A DNA stretch of 64,000 nt, taken from the NCBI GenBank assembly GCA_037479115.1, contig JBBFLK010000012.1, forward strand, positions 31,157 to 95,156. Direction: 5' to 3'. The notes under the pieces were generated by a model. The model made no database searches. It worked only from the letters and a program-made list of their open reading frames with translations, and was not told the DNA's origin. Shown here piece by piece: positions 36,015-46,026 of the stretch. The first letter of the stretch is position 1; each line of letters opens with the position of its first letter. This stretch comes from Anaerohalosphaeraceae bacterium (GTDB taxonomy: Bacteria > Planctomycetota > Phycisphaerae > Sedimentisphaerales > Anaerohalosphaeraceae). Position numbers and translations under genes: made by a program.

Positions 36015-38021
36015 TTATCCGTTAAAGTCTTTGAAGTCGTCCTCGAGGGGGATGACTTGGCTGGGTTCGGGCTTGGCAGCCGATGGAGCCGTCTTGGGCT
36101 TGGCCGTGTTCGTGGTCTTGCTTTTTCCCTTGCCTTCGGCGATGTGATGGAAGGTCTGATCGGTTAAGGACAGCCGCGGGGTCTTTTTCGCGGATGCCGC
36201 CGATGCGGAATGCGAGGAGAGGGGCTGCGTTTGTTGTCCGCTGCTGCCGTCCACGAGGGCCACCAGCTGCTGGACGACGGTGTGCATCTGCTGGGCCTGA
36301 GCGGACAGTTCCTCGGCAGCGCTGGCGGATTCTTCCGCCGCGGCGGCATTCTGCTGGGTGACCTTGTCCATCTGGGATACGGCGGTGTTAATCTGCTCAA
36401 TGCCCTGGGCCTGTTCGGTGCTGGCGGCGGCGATTTCGGCGACCAGGTCGGTGGTTTTGCCGACATGGGCGACGATTTCCTCCAGTTTTTTGCTGACTTC
36501 GGAGGAGATTTCGACGCCGTTTTTGGCGTTTTTGACGGAACCTTCGATGAGGGCGGCCGTGTTTTTGGCGGCTTCGGCAGACCGCATGGCCAGATTTCGG
36601 ACCTCTTCGGCGACGACGGCGAATCCCTTGCCGGCCTCGCCGGCCCGTGCGGCCTCGACGGCGGCGTTGAGGGCCAGGAGGTTGGTCTGGAAGGCGATTT
36701 CGTCGATGACCTTGATGATTTTGGAGGTTTCATCGGCGCTCTTTTGGATGTCGTTGATGGCCTCGGTCATCCGCTTCATGGCCTCGGCGCCGTCGTGGGC
36801 GGCGGATTTGGCCTGAGCGGCCAGGGTGTTGGCCTGCTGGGCGTTGTCGGCGTTCTGTTTGGTCATGGAGGACATTTCTTCCAGACTGGAGGAGGTTTCC
36901 TGGAGCCCGGCGGCCTGTTCGGTAGCGCCTTCGGCGAGGGACTGGGAGGCGGACGAGACCTGTCCGGAGGCACTGGAGACCTGCTCGGCACCGGTGGTCA
37001 GGTCGGCAATAATCTGATGAATCGGCTTGGTGATGCTTCGAGTGATGACATAGGCCAGGACGATGCCGATGACAATGCTGCCGGCGGAGGCCAGCAGAAG
37101 CGTCAGGTTGACCAGATTGGCTGTGGATTTCAGGTCGTTCTGCAGGTGCTCATCCAGCTCGTTCATCAATTGAACGATGTTGCTGGCGGTGGCGACCATT
37201 TGGGAGTAGACCTTGCGCTGGTCCAGAAGGCTTTGATAAAACTGTTCACCGGCACGGGCGTATTGATTGACGGCCTCGTTCATTTTGGAGGCATAGGCCT
37301 GCAGTTTGGGCTCTGAAGCGGTTTTTTGGGCCCATTCAGCAAGGCCGTCTCGCAGCGTTTGCAGCTGCTTCTGGAAATTGTCCCATTCTTTGTCGGTCTC
37401 ATTGGCAATCAGATACACGCCGCTGACCCGCAGCAGCAGGAAGTTCTGAACGATATTTTCATTCAGCAGCTTGTCAAACTCGGCCCAGTATGCGGCCTGT
37501 TGAGTGTTGTTTTCCTGAACGGCCTTTTGGAATTCAGGGTCAATGACGTTCCGCATGGCTTCGTCGAGGCTGCTGGTAATGTCCGCACCGGTAGTTCGCC
37601 AAATTCCGACGGCCTCATCTTTTTTCTTCTGAGCGGCGATACCCTGTTCAAACAGGGAGCGGTAGTCCGCGCTGGCGGAAAGCATTTTGGACACGATTTG
37701 CCGGTCCTGCTGGGTCAGATGGGTATTTTCTGACAATCCTTTTAATTCGGCGACCAGCAGGTTGTATGATTCCCCCCATTTTTCGGCGGCATTTTTGTTG
37801 TCGGAGCCGATGGCGGCGAATTTATGAATCATAAAATCCCGCCGCAGGGTGGCACACTGATTCAGGTGTCCAACGGCCTGCTGGCCCTTGAATAGAAGGT
37901 TAGAAAACGTCTTAATTTCAGTTATTCCCCGCCAGCTGATCAGCCCCAGCAGGGCGGTAATCACAACCAGACAGCCAAATCCCAAAAACAGCTTCGTGGA
38001 CAGTTTCATGTTCTTGACCAT
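36015..38021 (-). CDS. Methyl-accepting chemotaxis protein 2
   Basis: A 668-residue receptor with membrane helices at about 10-30 and 300-325. The periplasmic part is about 270 residues long, helical, and rich in Gln and Ala, as in helical-bimodular sensors. HAMP and a signalling domain follow. From about residue 345 to the end the protein is nearly identical to receptor 1 (a few substitutions such as SLAEG/SLAQG and EISSEV/EISTEV), while the coding DNA differs at many third positions. Ribosome site GAGGAG. It starts 26 bp after cheW and forms an operon with it. Confidence 0.95.
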   Translation of the reverse strand: MVKNMKLSTKLFLGFGCLVVITALLGLISWRGITEIKTFSNLLFKGQQAVGHLNQCATLRRDFMIHKFAAIGSDNKNAAEKWGESYNLLVAELKGLSENTHLTQQDRQIVSKMLSASADYRSLFEQGIAAQKKKDEAVGIWRTTGADITSSLDEAMRNVIDPEFQKAVQENNTQQAAYWAEFDKLLNENIVQNFLLLRVSGVYLIANETDKEWDNFQKQLQTLRDGLAEWAQKTASEPKLQAYASKMNEAVNQYARAGEQFYQSLLDQRKVYSQMVATASNIVQLMNELDEHLQNDLKSTANLVNLTLLLASAGSIVIGIVLAYVITRSITKPIHQIIADLTTGAEQVSSASGQVSSASQSLAEGATEQAAGLQETSSSLEEMSSMTKQNADNAQQANTLAAQAKSAAHDGAEAMKRMTEAINDIQKSADETSKIIKVIDEIAFQTNLLALNAAVEAARAGEAGKGFAVVAEEVRNLAMRSAEAAKNTAALIEGSVKNAKNGVEISSEVSKKLEEIVAHVGKTTDLVAEIAAASTEQAQGIEQINTAVSQMDKVTQQNAAAAEESASAAEELSAQAQQMHTVVQQLVALVDGSSGQQTQPLSSHSASAASAKKTPRLSLTDQTFHHIAEGKGKSKTTNTAKPKTAPSAAKPEPSQVIPLEDDFKDFNG

Positions 38022-38047
38022 TCGCAGACTCCTCAGAAAAAAAGGAA

Positions 38048-38557
38048 CTAAATCGATTCCTCAGCACTCTGCTGAACGACAGAATCGATTTCAAGCAGCA
38101 GTTTGACTGAATCGTTTGTCTTGGCAATCCCACGGAGGAAGGAGGTATCGATGGTGCTGCCGAGGGATGGTGCCGGCTCAATTTGTTCGGCCTCAATGTC
38201 CAGAACCTCTGAAACCCGGTCCACAATCAGACCGGTCAGGACTGCCCCTTCTGCTGTCTGCGTTTCGATGATGACAATACAGGTTTGGTCTGTAATCTCC
38301 TTCTCAGGCATTCCGAATTTCAGACGCAGGTCGATTATCGGAATGACCTGACCTCGCAGGTTCAATACGCCTTTCAGGTAAACCGGCGATTTCGGTACCG
38401 GAGTAACGGGGACGTAGCCGATAATCTCGCGGATTTGAAGAATATCGACCCCAAATTCTTCCTCTCCAATGGCAAAAGTTAAGTATTTGCCTTCAGAGGC
38501 GAGATTGTTTTCGGAGTGTGAACGTATAACAGATGTGGTTTTTGCTGAGACTGCCAT
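38048..38557 (-). CDS. cheW: Chemotaxis coupling protein CheW
   Basis: A 169-residue CheW: after a short N-terminal extension come [39 protein letters not shown] (in parts) and [13 protein letters not shown], the standard CheW core that links receptors to CheA. Ribosome site GGAG eight bases upstream. It is followed directly by a chemoreceptor gene. CheA and other chemotaxis genes must lie elsewhere. Confidence 0.95.
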   Translation of the reverse strand: MAVSAKTTSVIRSHSENNLASEGKYLTFAIGEEEFGVDILQIREIIGYVPVTPVPKSPVYLKGVLNLRGQVIPIIDLRLKFGMPEKEITDQTCIVIIETQTAEGAVLTGLIVDRVSEVLDIEAEQIEPAPSLGSTIDTSFLRGIAKTNDSVKLLLEIDSVVQQSAEESI

Positions 38558-38864
38558 TCTTCAGCTCCTAAATTTTTAGGATTTTTTCCCCTAAGTATCT
38601 TGGGAATATTTCTGAGAAGGGGTTCGGAGTTTTTAGGGTTAGGCTTAAGAAAAAAATGTACTTTTTCGAAAAAAACAGTCCAAAAGTGCAACAGGACCGG
38701 GCGTTTTTTTTCAGAAATTTTCTTTTTTTGATAAATTATTGATTTTTTCGGACTTGTCTGAGGTCCTGCCGTCCGTTTCATCCCCGTTTTTCGTTTCATT
38801 TGTGCAACAGTGCGCCAAGGGTAGAGAGACAAAAAGAAGAGAACAAGCAAAACGGAGACAAGCG

Positions 38865-40433
38865 ATGGCGTTTGATTTGACGATTTTTCAGGATTCCGCA
38901 CTGAAGGAGCCCTTTCTTGACTGGCTTATTCAATCCCATTGGCCCGCCTGGTTTGCCCGCTTTCATCGCCTCTGGGAATATTATCAGAACCGCTTGATCG
39001 GTCCGGTTTCGTTTGAAGATGCCGACGGCCGCTGTGCAGAATCCGCCCGCCCCTATATTCAGGCGCAGGAAATGGGCCTGCCTCCGCGAATCACCGGACG
39101 TCTGTATGATTCCCCTGACGGTATCAATGCGGGCAGGGTTGTCCGCGACATCCGCCGCAAGGAGGTCGTGATTGAAAATGACATCGCCTGGCGCATCAGT
39201 GCGATGGTGGATTTTCTCTTCGGCAAAGGCGTTTCATTCGTCAGCAGGGCCCCCAGTGCTTCTCGTCGCAGAGCCATTCAGACGCTTCTTGAAGCTGTGT
39301 TCGAGGCCAACGGGGGCCCTGCATTCTTCCAGGACCTGGCGGTGCTCGGGGCGGTCTATGGGTTTGTCGACTGCATCATTCGTCCCGGCGCTCGGCTGAA
39401 CGCACATCTTCAGGCCGCCACCCCCGGCCGTTCCGTTCAGACTCCCGATGCATCCGTATCCCTTCCGCGCATCCGCACCTTCGCTTCCGAGATTGCCCTG
39501 GACCTGGTCGAAGCCCCCCGAGCCCTGCCGGTCCTGGAAGAAGACGACTGCCGAACTATTCGTTATTACATTCAGCATTTTCTTCAGGAGCAAAACGAAC
39601 CGGAGCAGCCGCCGGCGCTTCTGGAGCGGTTTTTCCGAAGGCGTTCGATTCCTGCCGGCCGCCGCAAAACCGCTATCACAGAAATCATCGGCCCTCGCTG
39701 CTTCCAGCGCTATGAAGATTTTCAGTGCGTCGCCGAAGGCCCCAATCCGCTCGGCTATCTCCCCGTGGTGCATATTCAGAATCTTTCACAGCCCTATGCC
39801 TACGAGGGCATCAGCGACGTTGAGCAGCTCATCGGCCTGCAGGATGAACTGAATACGCGCCTGTCCGACCGGGCCAATCGGCTCACGATGCAGGCCTTTC
39901 GGATGTATCTGGCCAAGGGTATCGAGGGCGTCGGTGAAAAGCCCGTCTCGCCAGGCCGGATGTGGTGTACGGACAACGAGAACGCCTCCATTCAGGAATT
40001 CGGCGGCGACGACAACTGCCCCAGCGAAAACCTGCACATCCTCGATATCCGCGATGCGATGGACAAAATCAGCGGCGTAACCCCCGTCGTCGCCGGTGTG
40101 CTCAAGAACAAAATCGGCCATCTGACCTCCGGTGTGGCCCTGAAGATGACCTTTATGGGGATGCTCACCCGCAACAGCCGCAAGCAGTACACCTACGGAC
40201 AGGGGCTTCGGCGGATGGCCGAAATCATTTTGGATATCTTTGACCGAGCGGGCGTCTTTCCGACCTCGCCCGAAGAGCGGCAGCTGGACGTGCGCTTTCC
40301 CAATCCGCTGCCGGAAGAGCCCGCCGAACAGCTCAAAGAAGCCCAGCTCAAAAAAGACCTCGGCGTGCCCGCAGCGGACATTCTCAAAGAACTGGGATAC
40401 GAACCGGCGGACTTCGAGCCGACGGCGGAATAA
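38865..40433 (+). CDS. Phage portal-like protein
   Basis: About 522 residues from the ATG at 38865 (GGAG upstream); an open frame continues 42 codons upstream without a start signal. The SPP1 Gp6-like portal fold is suggested by DIRRKEVVIENDIAWRISAM near the N-terminus, by YLPVVHIQNL and GISDVEQLIGLQDELNTRLS (the stretch before the crown, typical for portal proteins) and by SGVTPVVAGVLKNKIGHLTS. Portal rings form the DNA channel of the capsid and bind the terminase. The related terminase gene is 10 kb upstream in the same direction. Intact reading frame. Confidence 0.82.
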   Translation: MAFDLTIFQDSALKEPFLDWLIQSHWPAWFARFHRLWEYYQNRLIGPVSFEDADGRCAESARPYIQAQEMGLPPRITGRLYDSPDGINAGRVVRDIRRKEVVIENDIAWRISAMVDFLFGKGVSFVSRAPSASRRRAIQTLLEAVFEANGGPAFFQDLAVLGAVYGFVDCIIRPGARLNAHLQAATPGRSVQTPDASVSLPRIRTFASEIALDLVEAPRALPVLEEDDCRTIRYYIQHFLQEQNEPEQPPALLERFFRRRSIPAGRRKTAITEIIGPRCFQRYEDFQCVAEGPNPLGYLPVVHIQNLSQPYAYEGISDVEQLIGLQDELNTRLSDRANRLTMQAFRMYLAKGIEGVGEKPVSPGRMWCTDNENASIQEFGGDDNCPSENLHILDIRDAMDKISGVTPVVAGVLKNKIGHLTSGVALKMTFMGMLTRNSRKQYTYGQGLRRMAEIILDIFDRAGVFPTSPEERQLDVRFPNPLPEEPAEQLKEAQLKKDLGVPAADILKELGYEPADFEPTAE

Positions 40434-40482
40434 TTGCGCAGCAGACAAAACAAGGAAATATTGATCGGAAAGGAGCGAGTTT

Positions 40483-40980
40483 ATGACGCACTCAAACGAT
40501 GAACCCCGACAGGAACAGACAACCCCCTCCGGTGCGGAAGCGATTCCGGAGGCCGTCCTGATTCGCCGGCAGGTCCAGGCCGCCGAAAAGGAACTGGCTC
40601 AAATCAGGGCCGAACGCGACCGGCTGGATGCAGAGAATCACACACTCCGCAAAACGCTGGACCGGATTCAGACGGACCGGCAGCTCGATGAGGCAGTCCG
40701 GGCCGCCGGGGCAATCGACGGCGAAACCGTCTGTCTGCTGATTCGTCAGCAGCTGGCGGAAAATGACAAGGCCGACATTCCGGCCCTGCTGGAGCGGCTC
40801 CGGCGGGAAAAGAGCTGGCTGTTTGAGACAGACGGTTCGGCTCGACCGAAGCGCTCCGCCGGACAGCGTGTCCTGCCCGACCGCACGGCCGCTCTTCAGC
40901 AGGCCGCCGGAAAGGCCGAACGAACCGGACGGCTCAACGATGTGCAGGAGTATCTGCGCATCCGAAGGCAATTTGCCTGA
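40483..40980 (+). CDS. Putative phage scaffold-like coiled-coil protein
   Basis: A 165-residue, highly charged protein. Residues 28-72 form a coiled coil (AAEKELAQIRAERDRLDAEN). The C-terminus (AERTGRLNDVQEYLRIRRQF) is rich in basic residues, a feature of scaffold proteins that bind the capsid shell. It lies between the portal and capsid genes, the usual place of scaffold. Ribosome site AAAGGAG. Sequence alone is not decisive; the call rests on position and composition. Confidence 0.6.
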   Translation: MTHSNDEPRQEQTTPSGAEAIPEAVLIRRQVQAAEKELAQIRAERDRLDAENHTLRKTLDRIQTDRQLDEAVRAAGAIDGETVCLLIRQQLAENDKADIPALLERLRREKSWLFETDGSARPKRSAGQRVLPDRTAALQQAAGKAERTGRLNDVQEYLRIRRQFA

Positions 40981-41071
40981 GAGACTGAAATCCCCCGTAT
41001 TCAAGACCCAATCATTTTGATTTCGAAGTTCGCGTTTTGAAATTCGTTTTTTCAAAGAAAGGAGTTTGATT

Positions 41072-42226
41072 ATGCCGTTTACCGGAAAAGCAACCTACAG
41101 CGCCGGCCCCGCTCTGCCCGAACTGGCGGAGGACGTATCGGATTTGGTCGGGATTATTTCCCCCTATGAAACGCCGCTGCTGGACGCCCTCGGCGACCCG
41201 GCCCGCAGCGCCGCCAGCACCCGCCACGAATGGCTCGAAGATGCGCTGCTGCCCAACAAGGATTCCATCAGCGATTCGTCGCTGCTGGACCCGCTGAACG
41301 AGACCCAGTTTGATGTGAGCGACGGCGGGCGGTTTCGAGCAGGCGATCAGATTCAGATGGAGGGCAAACAGGAACTGATGCTCGTTACGCAGGTGTCCGG
41401 CAATACACTCACCGTCATCCGGGGATATGCCGGCACGCCGCGCTCGGCCCTGGTGAACGGGCAGACGGTCAATATTCTCGGCAACGCCGCGCTCGAAGGG
41501 GACGAACGCCCCCAGGCCCGTTTTACCTGCCGGCAGCGGCAAAGTAACTGGACGCAGATTTTTACCCAGTCCGTCGAAGTCAGCGGCACGGACCTGGCCG
41601 CCAGTCCCATCGGGCTGGCCGATGAGATGGATTATCAGAAACAGATGCGGCTTCGCGAACTGCTGCGCGACCTCGAAAACACCGTCATCAACGGCGGCCA
41701 GCCCGCCTCAACCCCCCAGGGCAGCCAAACCGTCCGCCGAACCCTGCGCGGCATCATCCAGCACCTGCAGACCCACGTCTATTCCGTCGGCGCACAGGGC
41801 TTTCCGCAGGGCAATGACCTGGATGAACCGAAAATCAATTATGTTCTTCGCAAAATCTGGGAAACCAGCTCTTCGACCGTCGATTTGATTGTCGTCAACG
41901 GTTTTCAGAAGCGAAAAATCAACGGCTTTCTGACGGGACTGCGTTCCTTCGGGCCGGCAGATACCGCCTACCGCGATCAGGTGAGTTTCTATGAAAGCGA
42001 TTTCGGTCTGTGCCGAATTGTGACGACCCGATGGGTGCCGCAGGATGCCGTTCTGCTGCTGGATTCCAGCCGCATCAGCGTTCTGCCCCTGGCCGGACGA
42101 AGCTTCCATTACAAGCCGCTGGCCAGCCGCGGCGATTATGAATGCGGCCAGCTCATCGGCGAGTACACCCTCGAACTGAAGAACGAGGCCGCCCACGGTC
42201 TGATTCGCGGGCTGACCTGTCAGTAA
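41072..42226 (+). CDS. SU10-type phage major capsid-like protein
   Basis: A protein of about 384 residues beginning MPFTGKATYS, with AAAGGAG eight bases in front. The N-terminal part (DVSDLVGIISPYETPLLDAL) and the stretch RRTLRGIIQHLQTHVY, together with LRKIWETSSSTVDLIVVNG and VSFYESDFGLCRIVTTRWVP, match the SU10 major capsid/DUF5309 family, which has the HK97 fold. A beta-rich insertion at about 85-140 (FRAGDQIQMEGKQELMLVTQ) is a surface domain. It would form the shell of a capsid. The frame is complete. Confidence 0.82.
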   Translation: MPFTGKATYSAGPALPELAEDVSDLVGIISPYETPLLDALGDPARSAASTRHEWLEDALLPNKDSISDSSLLDPLNETQFDVSDGGRFRAGDQIQMEGKQELMLVTQVSGNTLTVIRGYAGTPRSALVNGQTVNILGNAALEGDERPQARFTCRQRQSNWTQIFTQSVEVSGTDLAASPIGLADEMDYQKQMRLRELLRDLENTVINGGQPASTPQGSQTVRRTLRGIIQHLQTHVYSVGAQGFPQGNDLDEPKINYVLRKIWETSSSTVDLIVVNGFQKRKINGFLTGLRSFGPADTAYRDQVSFYESDFGLCRIVTTRWVPQDAVLLLDSSRISVLPLAGRSFHYKPLASRGDYECGQLIGEYTLELKNEAAHGLIRGLTCQ

Positions 42227-42350
42227 ACATCGGGCGGGTTCTGCGGCAGGGCACCGCGAACGGCACCAGGAGGTCCGCAGAATCCGCCTCTTTTCCGAAA
42301 TCCTAATTTCTAAATTCGAAATCCGAAAAAAAGAAAGATGATGCGGGCTT

Positions 42351-43013
42351 ATGAAAGTTGCCTTCTCCAGCGATGCGGATTTGTTTTGCTATGAACCGAT
42401 GATATTCAAAGGCACGACGTTTGCGGGCCAGACGCTCGCCCGCGGCCAGAACGGACAGGTCTCCGGCACCGCTTTTCTGGCCGCCGGTGAAAATTTCCCC
42501 GCCAAACAGGTGCAGGCGGGGCATCTGATTTATCTGTCGGACGGCGTCGGCAGTCTCGACGGGCTTTACGAAATCGTGCGAGTGGACGGCGCCTCGCAGC
42601 TGACCCTTTCCGTCTTTCGGGCTGATCCGGAAAGCGAGCCGATTCCCGCCGGGACCGGCACGTCGCTGTTTTACCGCATCGGCACGTTTGATGCCCAGGC
42701 CGCCGAAGCCGCCCGTCTGCTGATGGAAGCCCTTCCGATTGCTCCCGGCCGGCCCGATGCGGCCTTTCGCCTCGAGGATTTGCTCAGCACGGAACCCTTG
42801 CGCATCCTGTCCGTTCGGATGGTTCTGGCGATGGTCTTTGCCTCGCTGGTGCAGAACAAAGAGACCGAGGCGCTCTATCGAAGCAAGCAGCAGTATTATG
42901 AACAGGCCGCCGAACTGATTCGCCGCCGGACAATTGTACGGTTTCTTTCAGAAGACGGCACAATCATCGAAAAACCGCTGACTCCGCTGTCGCCGAAAAT
43001 GTCTCGGAAATAA
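42351..43013 (+). CDS. Putative phage head-completion or connector protein
   Basis: A 220-residue protein that I do not recognise. The first 110 residues are beta-rich (GLYEIVRVDGASQLTLSVF); the second half is alpha-helical (FDAQAAEAARLLMEAL and VRMVLAMVFASLVQNKETEALYR). Helical proteins of this kind directly after the capsid gene are often head-tail connectors. The start has only a weak ribosome site. The role is inferred from position. Confidence 0.5.
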   Translation: MKVAFSSDADLFCYEPMIFKGTTFAGQTLARGQNGQVSGTAFLAAGENFPAKQVQAGHLIYLSDGVGSLDGLYEIVRVDGASQLTLSVFRADPESEPIPAGTGTSLFYRIGTFDAQAAEAARLLMEALPIAPGRPDAAFRLEDLLSTEPLRILSVRMVLAMVFASLVQNKETEALYRSKQQYYEQAAELIRRRTIVRFLSEDGTIIEKPLTPLSPKMSRK

Positions 43014-43035
43014 CGGGGCAGAAAGGAATGCACCG

Positions 43036-43293
43036 ATGGAAGCACAGCACTGGCACCTGGATCGAAAAATCAATCTGTCTGTTCTGATTCAGCTCCTGAC
43101 GCTGGCGGGGCTGATTGTCGGCACCTGGGTCAATCTCCAGCGGCAGTTGGACCGTGTGGCCTATGATGTCAAACTGCTGCTGAACAATCAGGAGCGGTTT
43201 ACAGGCCGGCTCGATGCCCTGCAGGAAAAGGTCCTTTCGCAGGAATACCGCCTGCGGGCCGTCGAGTCCGCAAAGTCTTCCTCTTCATTTTGA
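43036..43293 (+). CDS. Small phage-type membrane protein with coiled coil
   Basis: An 85-residue protein: WHLDRKINLSVLIQLLTLAG leads into one membrane helix (about 14-33), then a coiled coil (about 35-80). Similar small proteins opening with HWHLDKK are common in the late regions of phages and have been called holin-like. The 3' end overlaps the convergent small gene at 43285 by nine bases. Confidence 0.6.
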   Translation: MEAQHWHLDRKINLSVLIQLLTLAGLIVGTWVNLQRQLDRVAYDVKLLLNNQERFTGRLDALQEKVLSQEYRLRAVESAKSSSSF

Positions 43294-43485
43294 GGCGGGG
43301 CTGTGTCCCTGGGTCGGCTGGGAAGATGCTCCAAATCCGGCGGGGGTTTGATACCGGGCCTTTCGCTGGGCCGCTTTCTTTTGCTTTTTGGCATCCCAAA
43401 TCAGATAGCCGATCCCCCCTCCAATCAGGACGATGCCGACGAGGGCAAACAGCACTGTTAAAAGAATCAGTGTTCCGGTTCTCAT
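43285..43485 (-). CDS. Small single-span membrane protein
   Basis: About 66 residues from the ATG at 43485 (AAGGA upstream); a start seven codons earlier is possible. One membrane helix (LILLTVLFALVGIVLIGGGIG) is followed by a basic tail. The only minus-strand gene inside the phage-like block. Family unknown. Confidence 0.5.
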   Translation of the reverse strand: MRTGTLILLTVLFALVGIVLIGGGIGYLIWDAKKQKKAAQRKARYQTPAGFGASSQPTQGHSPASK

Positions 43486-43559
43486 CGATGAATCCTTCGA
43501 ATCCATTTAACAGAATAGGAAAAAAGACAGGGAAAATCAAGAAAAAAAAGGAGGCGACT

Positions 43560-44144
43560 ATGAACAGGTTCAACGTGATTTTGACGCTTTTGATTCTCGC
43601 CGGCGGCTGTGAGGGATTTCGCAGGCCCGCTACGCAGGCCCAAAAACAAAACGCCTGGCTCCACCTGCGGACGACCCAGCTGGCCGCCGAACAGGCCGTC
43701 TCGGAACAAACTTCTGCACTGCTGCAGGACCTGACGGCTTTGTCTTATCAGCAGAGTTGTGCCTTTGCGGCCGATTACGGTCTGCCGCAGGAAATGGGGC
43801 CTGCGCTGACGGCACAGGAGCTTCTGGCTGCCGCAGGACCCATGGCAGCCCGGGCACAAGCCGACAGCTCCACCGCCGAGCTGGAGCCGTGGTCGATGGC
43901 GGATGGGCTGCTGGATTTGGGCCTGGCGTTGGCGGGCCTGCTGGGCGGGGCGTGGGGACTGAAAGCCGCTGCCTTTTTCCGGCAGGCGCGGGAAAAATCC
44001 GATGCCCTCAAGGAAATCGTCCGCAATAACGAACTCTTCAAAACCCTCTATCCGGATGCAGTCCCGTCGTTCAAGCAGGCCCAGTCCGCCCAAAGTCCCT
44101 CCACACGCCGGCTGGTGGCCGAGCTGAAGACCCCCGTACAATAA
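43560..44144 (+). CDS. Predicted lipoprotein with internal membrane segment
   Basis: A 194-residue protein. The signal ends with a lipobox (LILAGGC), and a hydrophobic segment lies at about 115-140 (LLDLGLALAGLLGGAWGLKA). The middle part is helical and Gln/Ala rich. Ribosome site AAAGGAGG. In phages, such genes after a small membrane protein may act in lysis, but nothing in the sequence proves it. It ends the phage-like block. Confidence 0.6.
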   Translation: MNRFNVILTLLILAGGCEGFRRPATQAQKQNAWLHLRTTQLAAEQAVSEQTSALLQDLTALSYQQSCAFAADYGLPQEMGPALTAQELLAAAGPMAARAQADSSTAELEPWSMADGLLDLGLALAGLLGGAWGLKAAAFFRQAREKSDALKEIVRNNELFKTLYPDAVPSFKQAQSAQSPSTRRLVAELKTPVQ

Positions 44145-44156
44145 CACCGAAGCGGC

Positions 44157-44687
44157 TCAATAATCGTAGGTTTTGCCTTGCACAATCAGACGAATCAGGG
44201 CGGCGTTTCCATACTTGTCCACGCGAATCTGAGCCAGCGCCCGTTCGCGACCGCTCCGCAGGGCCCTTTCCAGCTCGTCTCGGTCCTTTTCCGGAATGTA
44301 AAAGTTTTCAATGCCGTACTCGATTTGGTCCCTGATGACAGTGCCTTTGACGGCAATTTGCTCCGGAGAAAGATTGTTCGGAAGCGTTCGCGACAGCGAT
44401 TCGAGCGACCAGATGTCTTCCGGGCCTTTTTTCAGCACGGCATACACCGTTGTGGAGGGCTTCTTCGAAGAAGACACGGCGGACAATTGCTCTTCGGAAA
44501 CCTGTGAAATCTCATAGCGCAGCACAACGTGGTAGCCGCTCAAAAAATCATACGGATCGACCGGTGCTGTTCGAATGGTAATCAGTGTTCCGGTCAGTCG
44601 GACGTAAATTTGCCGGGCAGGGACAGCGGCCAGAATCACCAGTTGAAGCCCGACCGCCAGTGCAAAGGAAACGGTTTGTTTAGCCAT
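44157..44687 (-). CDS. GDYXXLXY-type membrane-anchored protein
   Basis: About 176 residues from the ATG at 44687, preceded by AGGAGG; a longer frame exists but lacks such a site. One N-terminal membrane helix (SFALAVGLQLVILAAVPA) is followed by the family motif here seen as DPYDFLSGYHVVLRYEI. The family is usually encoded next to DUF2157 membrane proteins, as here, where the two genes overlap by eight bases. The role is unknown; probably an envelope complex. Confidence 0.8.
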   Translation of the reverse strand: MAKQTVSFALAVGLQLVILAAVPARQIYVRLTGTLITIRTAPVDPYDFLSGYHVVLRYEISQVSEEQLSAVSSSKKPSTTVYAVLKKGPEDIWSLESLSRTLPNNLSPEQIAVKGTVIRDQIEYGIENFYIPEKDRDELERALRSGRERALAQIRVDKYGNAALIRLIVQGKTYDY

Positions 44688-46026
44688 GAGCGGACCTCCT
44701 CTTTCGCAGATAGCGTTCAAAGAGCACAGCGCCGGCAATCAGGGCGATGCCGCAGCCGGCAAACACCGCCGCCTTCAGCAGCAGTTCGGTTTCATACTCG
44801 AGCGTGCGGGCCAGGATGTAGGCGGCGGCCGCCAGAACCGAGGCCCAAAAGATCCGACGGTCCTCCAGCACCAGACTGCTGTAAAAAAGGGCCCCCGTCA
44901 TCAAAAGGAAAAGCAGGTTGGCCGCAACCAGCACAATATCGAGGGTGCTTATCTGCGGCAGCAGGGCTGTTGCAGCAAAGGCCGCCGCCGACAGCACCAG
45001 AAAAAACACCGGCAGCCGGTTTTTCAGAACAGGCCCGGAATATACCGCAAGTCCGACAGCAGCCGCGGAGAATATCCCGACGGAAATCAGCAGGGGAACC
45101 TGACCGGACAATTCATTCTTTCCGATGGCTTCTGTAACCATATCTCTGGCGTAGTCAAGAAACGAGGTCAAGAAAACTGCCAAAAGACTCCAGAAAAGCC
45201 CGACGGTCCAGCAGGGCACAGACACAAACCGTCCGCGGGGACTTTTCCACCCCGCCAGACCCCAGCAAAAAAACACCAATCCGAGCAGTGAGGCCGCCGC
45301 CGCAAAGGCATATTCGGAATGGCTGTATCTGAGAAAACTCTGAATCGACATCGGCCAGAAAAAACTGCTCACCAGAAGCGTGCCCCACAGCACCCATTGC
45401 GACCGGAGATAATAAACCAGCGGAACAAAAAGAATCAGAACCCATGGCACAAACCAGTTGAACAGAGGGGAAGCATCACGAGTCAACAGATTTCCAAATC
45501 CGAAAACGGCCGTCGTAATCAGTCCCAGCACGGCATTGGGAACGCTTCGAACCGCCCAGGCAACGGCGACGGCACCGAGCGTCCAGGCCGCAAAGCCGTT
45601 GTAAGGGTCGCTTTGCACGTGAAAAATCTGGGCGACCAGGCCGATATTGGCCCCGAAAATCAGCGTTCCCAGCAGCACAAGGGTATGGCCCAGATTGGGC
45701 CAGCGCCCGCTGACCTTCCAGAGCAGAAACCCGCTGATGTGGGCGGCCAGCATCGCCCCTAAAATCAACGTCAGTTTCAGTTCACGGCTCAGATAGGTCC
45801 AGTGAGCCGCCACAAAACTGATAATCCCGATGCCGACCAGTGTGGCTCCGATGATATAAATCGTTGTAAGCAGGGCCCGGGTGCCTTCCGATGCCAGCGA
45901 GTCCAACTGATAGTGTTGACGAAAAGCCGCCGCCTGCTCAGCGGACAGCAGCCCCTCCGCCTCCAGGATGGGCAGTTCGGTTTTCAGCCGCTTTCGAAAC
46001 CAGACCGACGGAAGTTTGACGCTCAT
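44680..46026 (-). CDS. DUF2157 polytopic membrane protein
   Basis: A 448-residue membrane protein. A cytoplasmic N-terminal segment (LLSAEQAAAFRQHYQL) precedes about 12-14 membrane helices, with GIGIISFVAAHW in the first. This is the DUF2157 arrangement. It overlaps the GDYXXLXY-type gene, with which it forms an operon. Function unknown. Confidence 0.85.
   Translation of the reverse strand: MSVKLPSVWFRKRLKTELPILEAEGLLSAEQAAAFRQHYQLDSLASEGTRALLTTIYIIGATLVGIGIISFVAAHWTYLSRELKLTLILGAMLAAHISGFLLWKVSGRWPNLGHTLVLLGTLIFGANIGLVAQIFHVQSDPYNGFAAWTLGAVAVAWAVRSVPNAVLGLITTAVFGFGNLLTRDASPLFNWFVPWVLILFVPLVYYLRSQWVLWGTLLVSSFFWPMSIQSFLRYSHSEYAFAAAASLLGLVFFCWGLAGWKSPRGRFVSVPCWTVGLFWSLLAVFLTSFLDYARDMVTEAIGKNELSGQVPLLISVGIFSAAAVGLAVYSGPVLKNRLPVFFLVLSAAAFAATALLPQISTLDIVLVAANLLFLLMTGALFYSSLVLEDRRIFWASVLAAAAYILARTLEYETELLLKAAVFAGCGIALIAGAVLFERYLRKRRSAHG

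Noticed and set aside
26967..44144. Complete prophage
   Set aside because: No integrase, repressor, tail or attachment sites, and cellular genes lie between terminase and portal.
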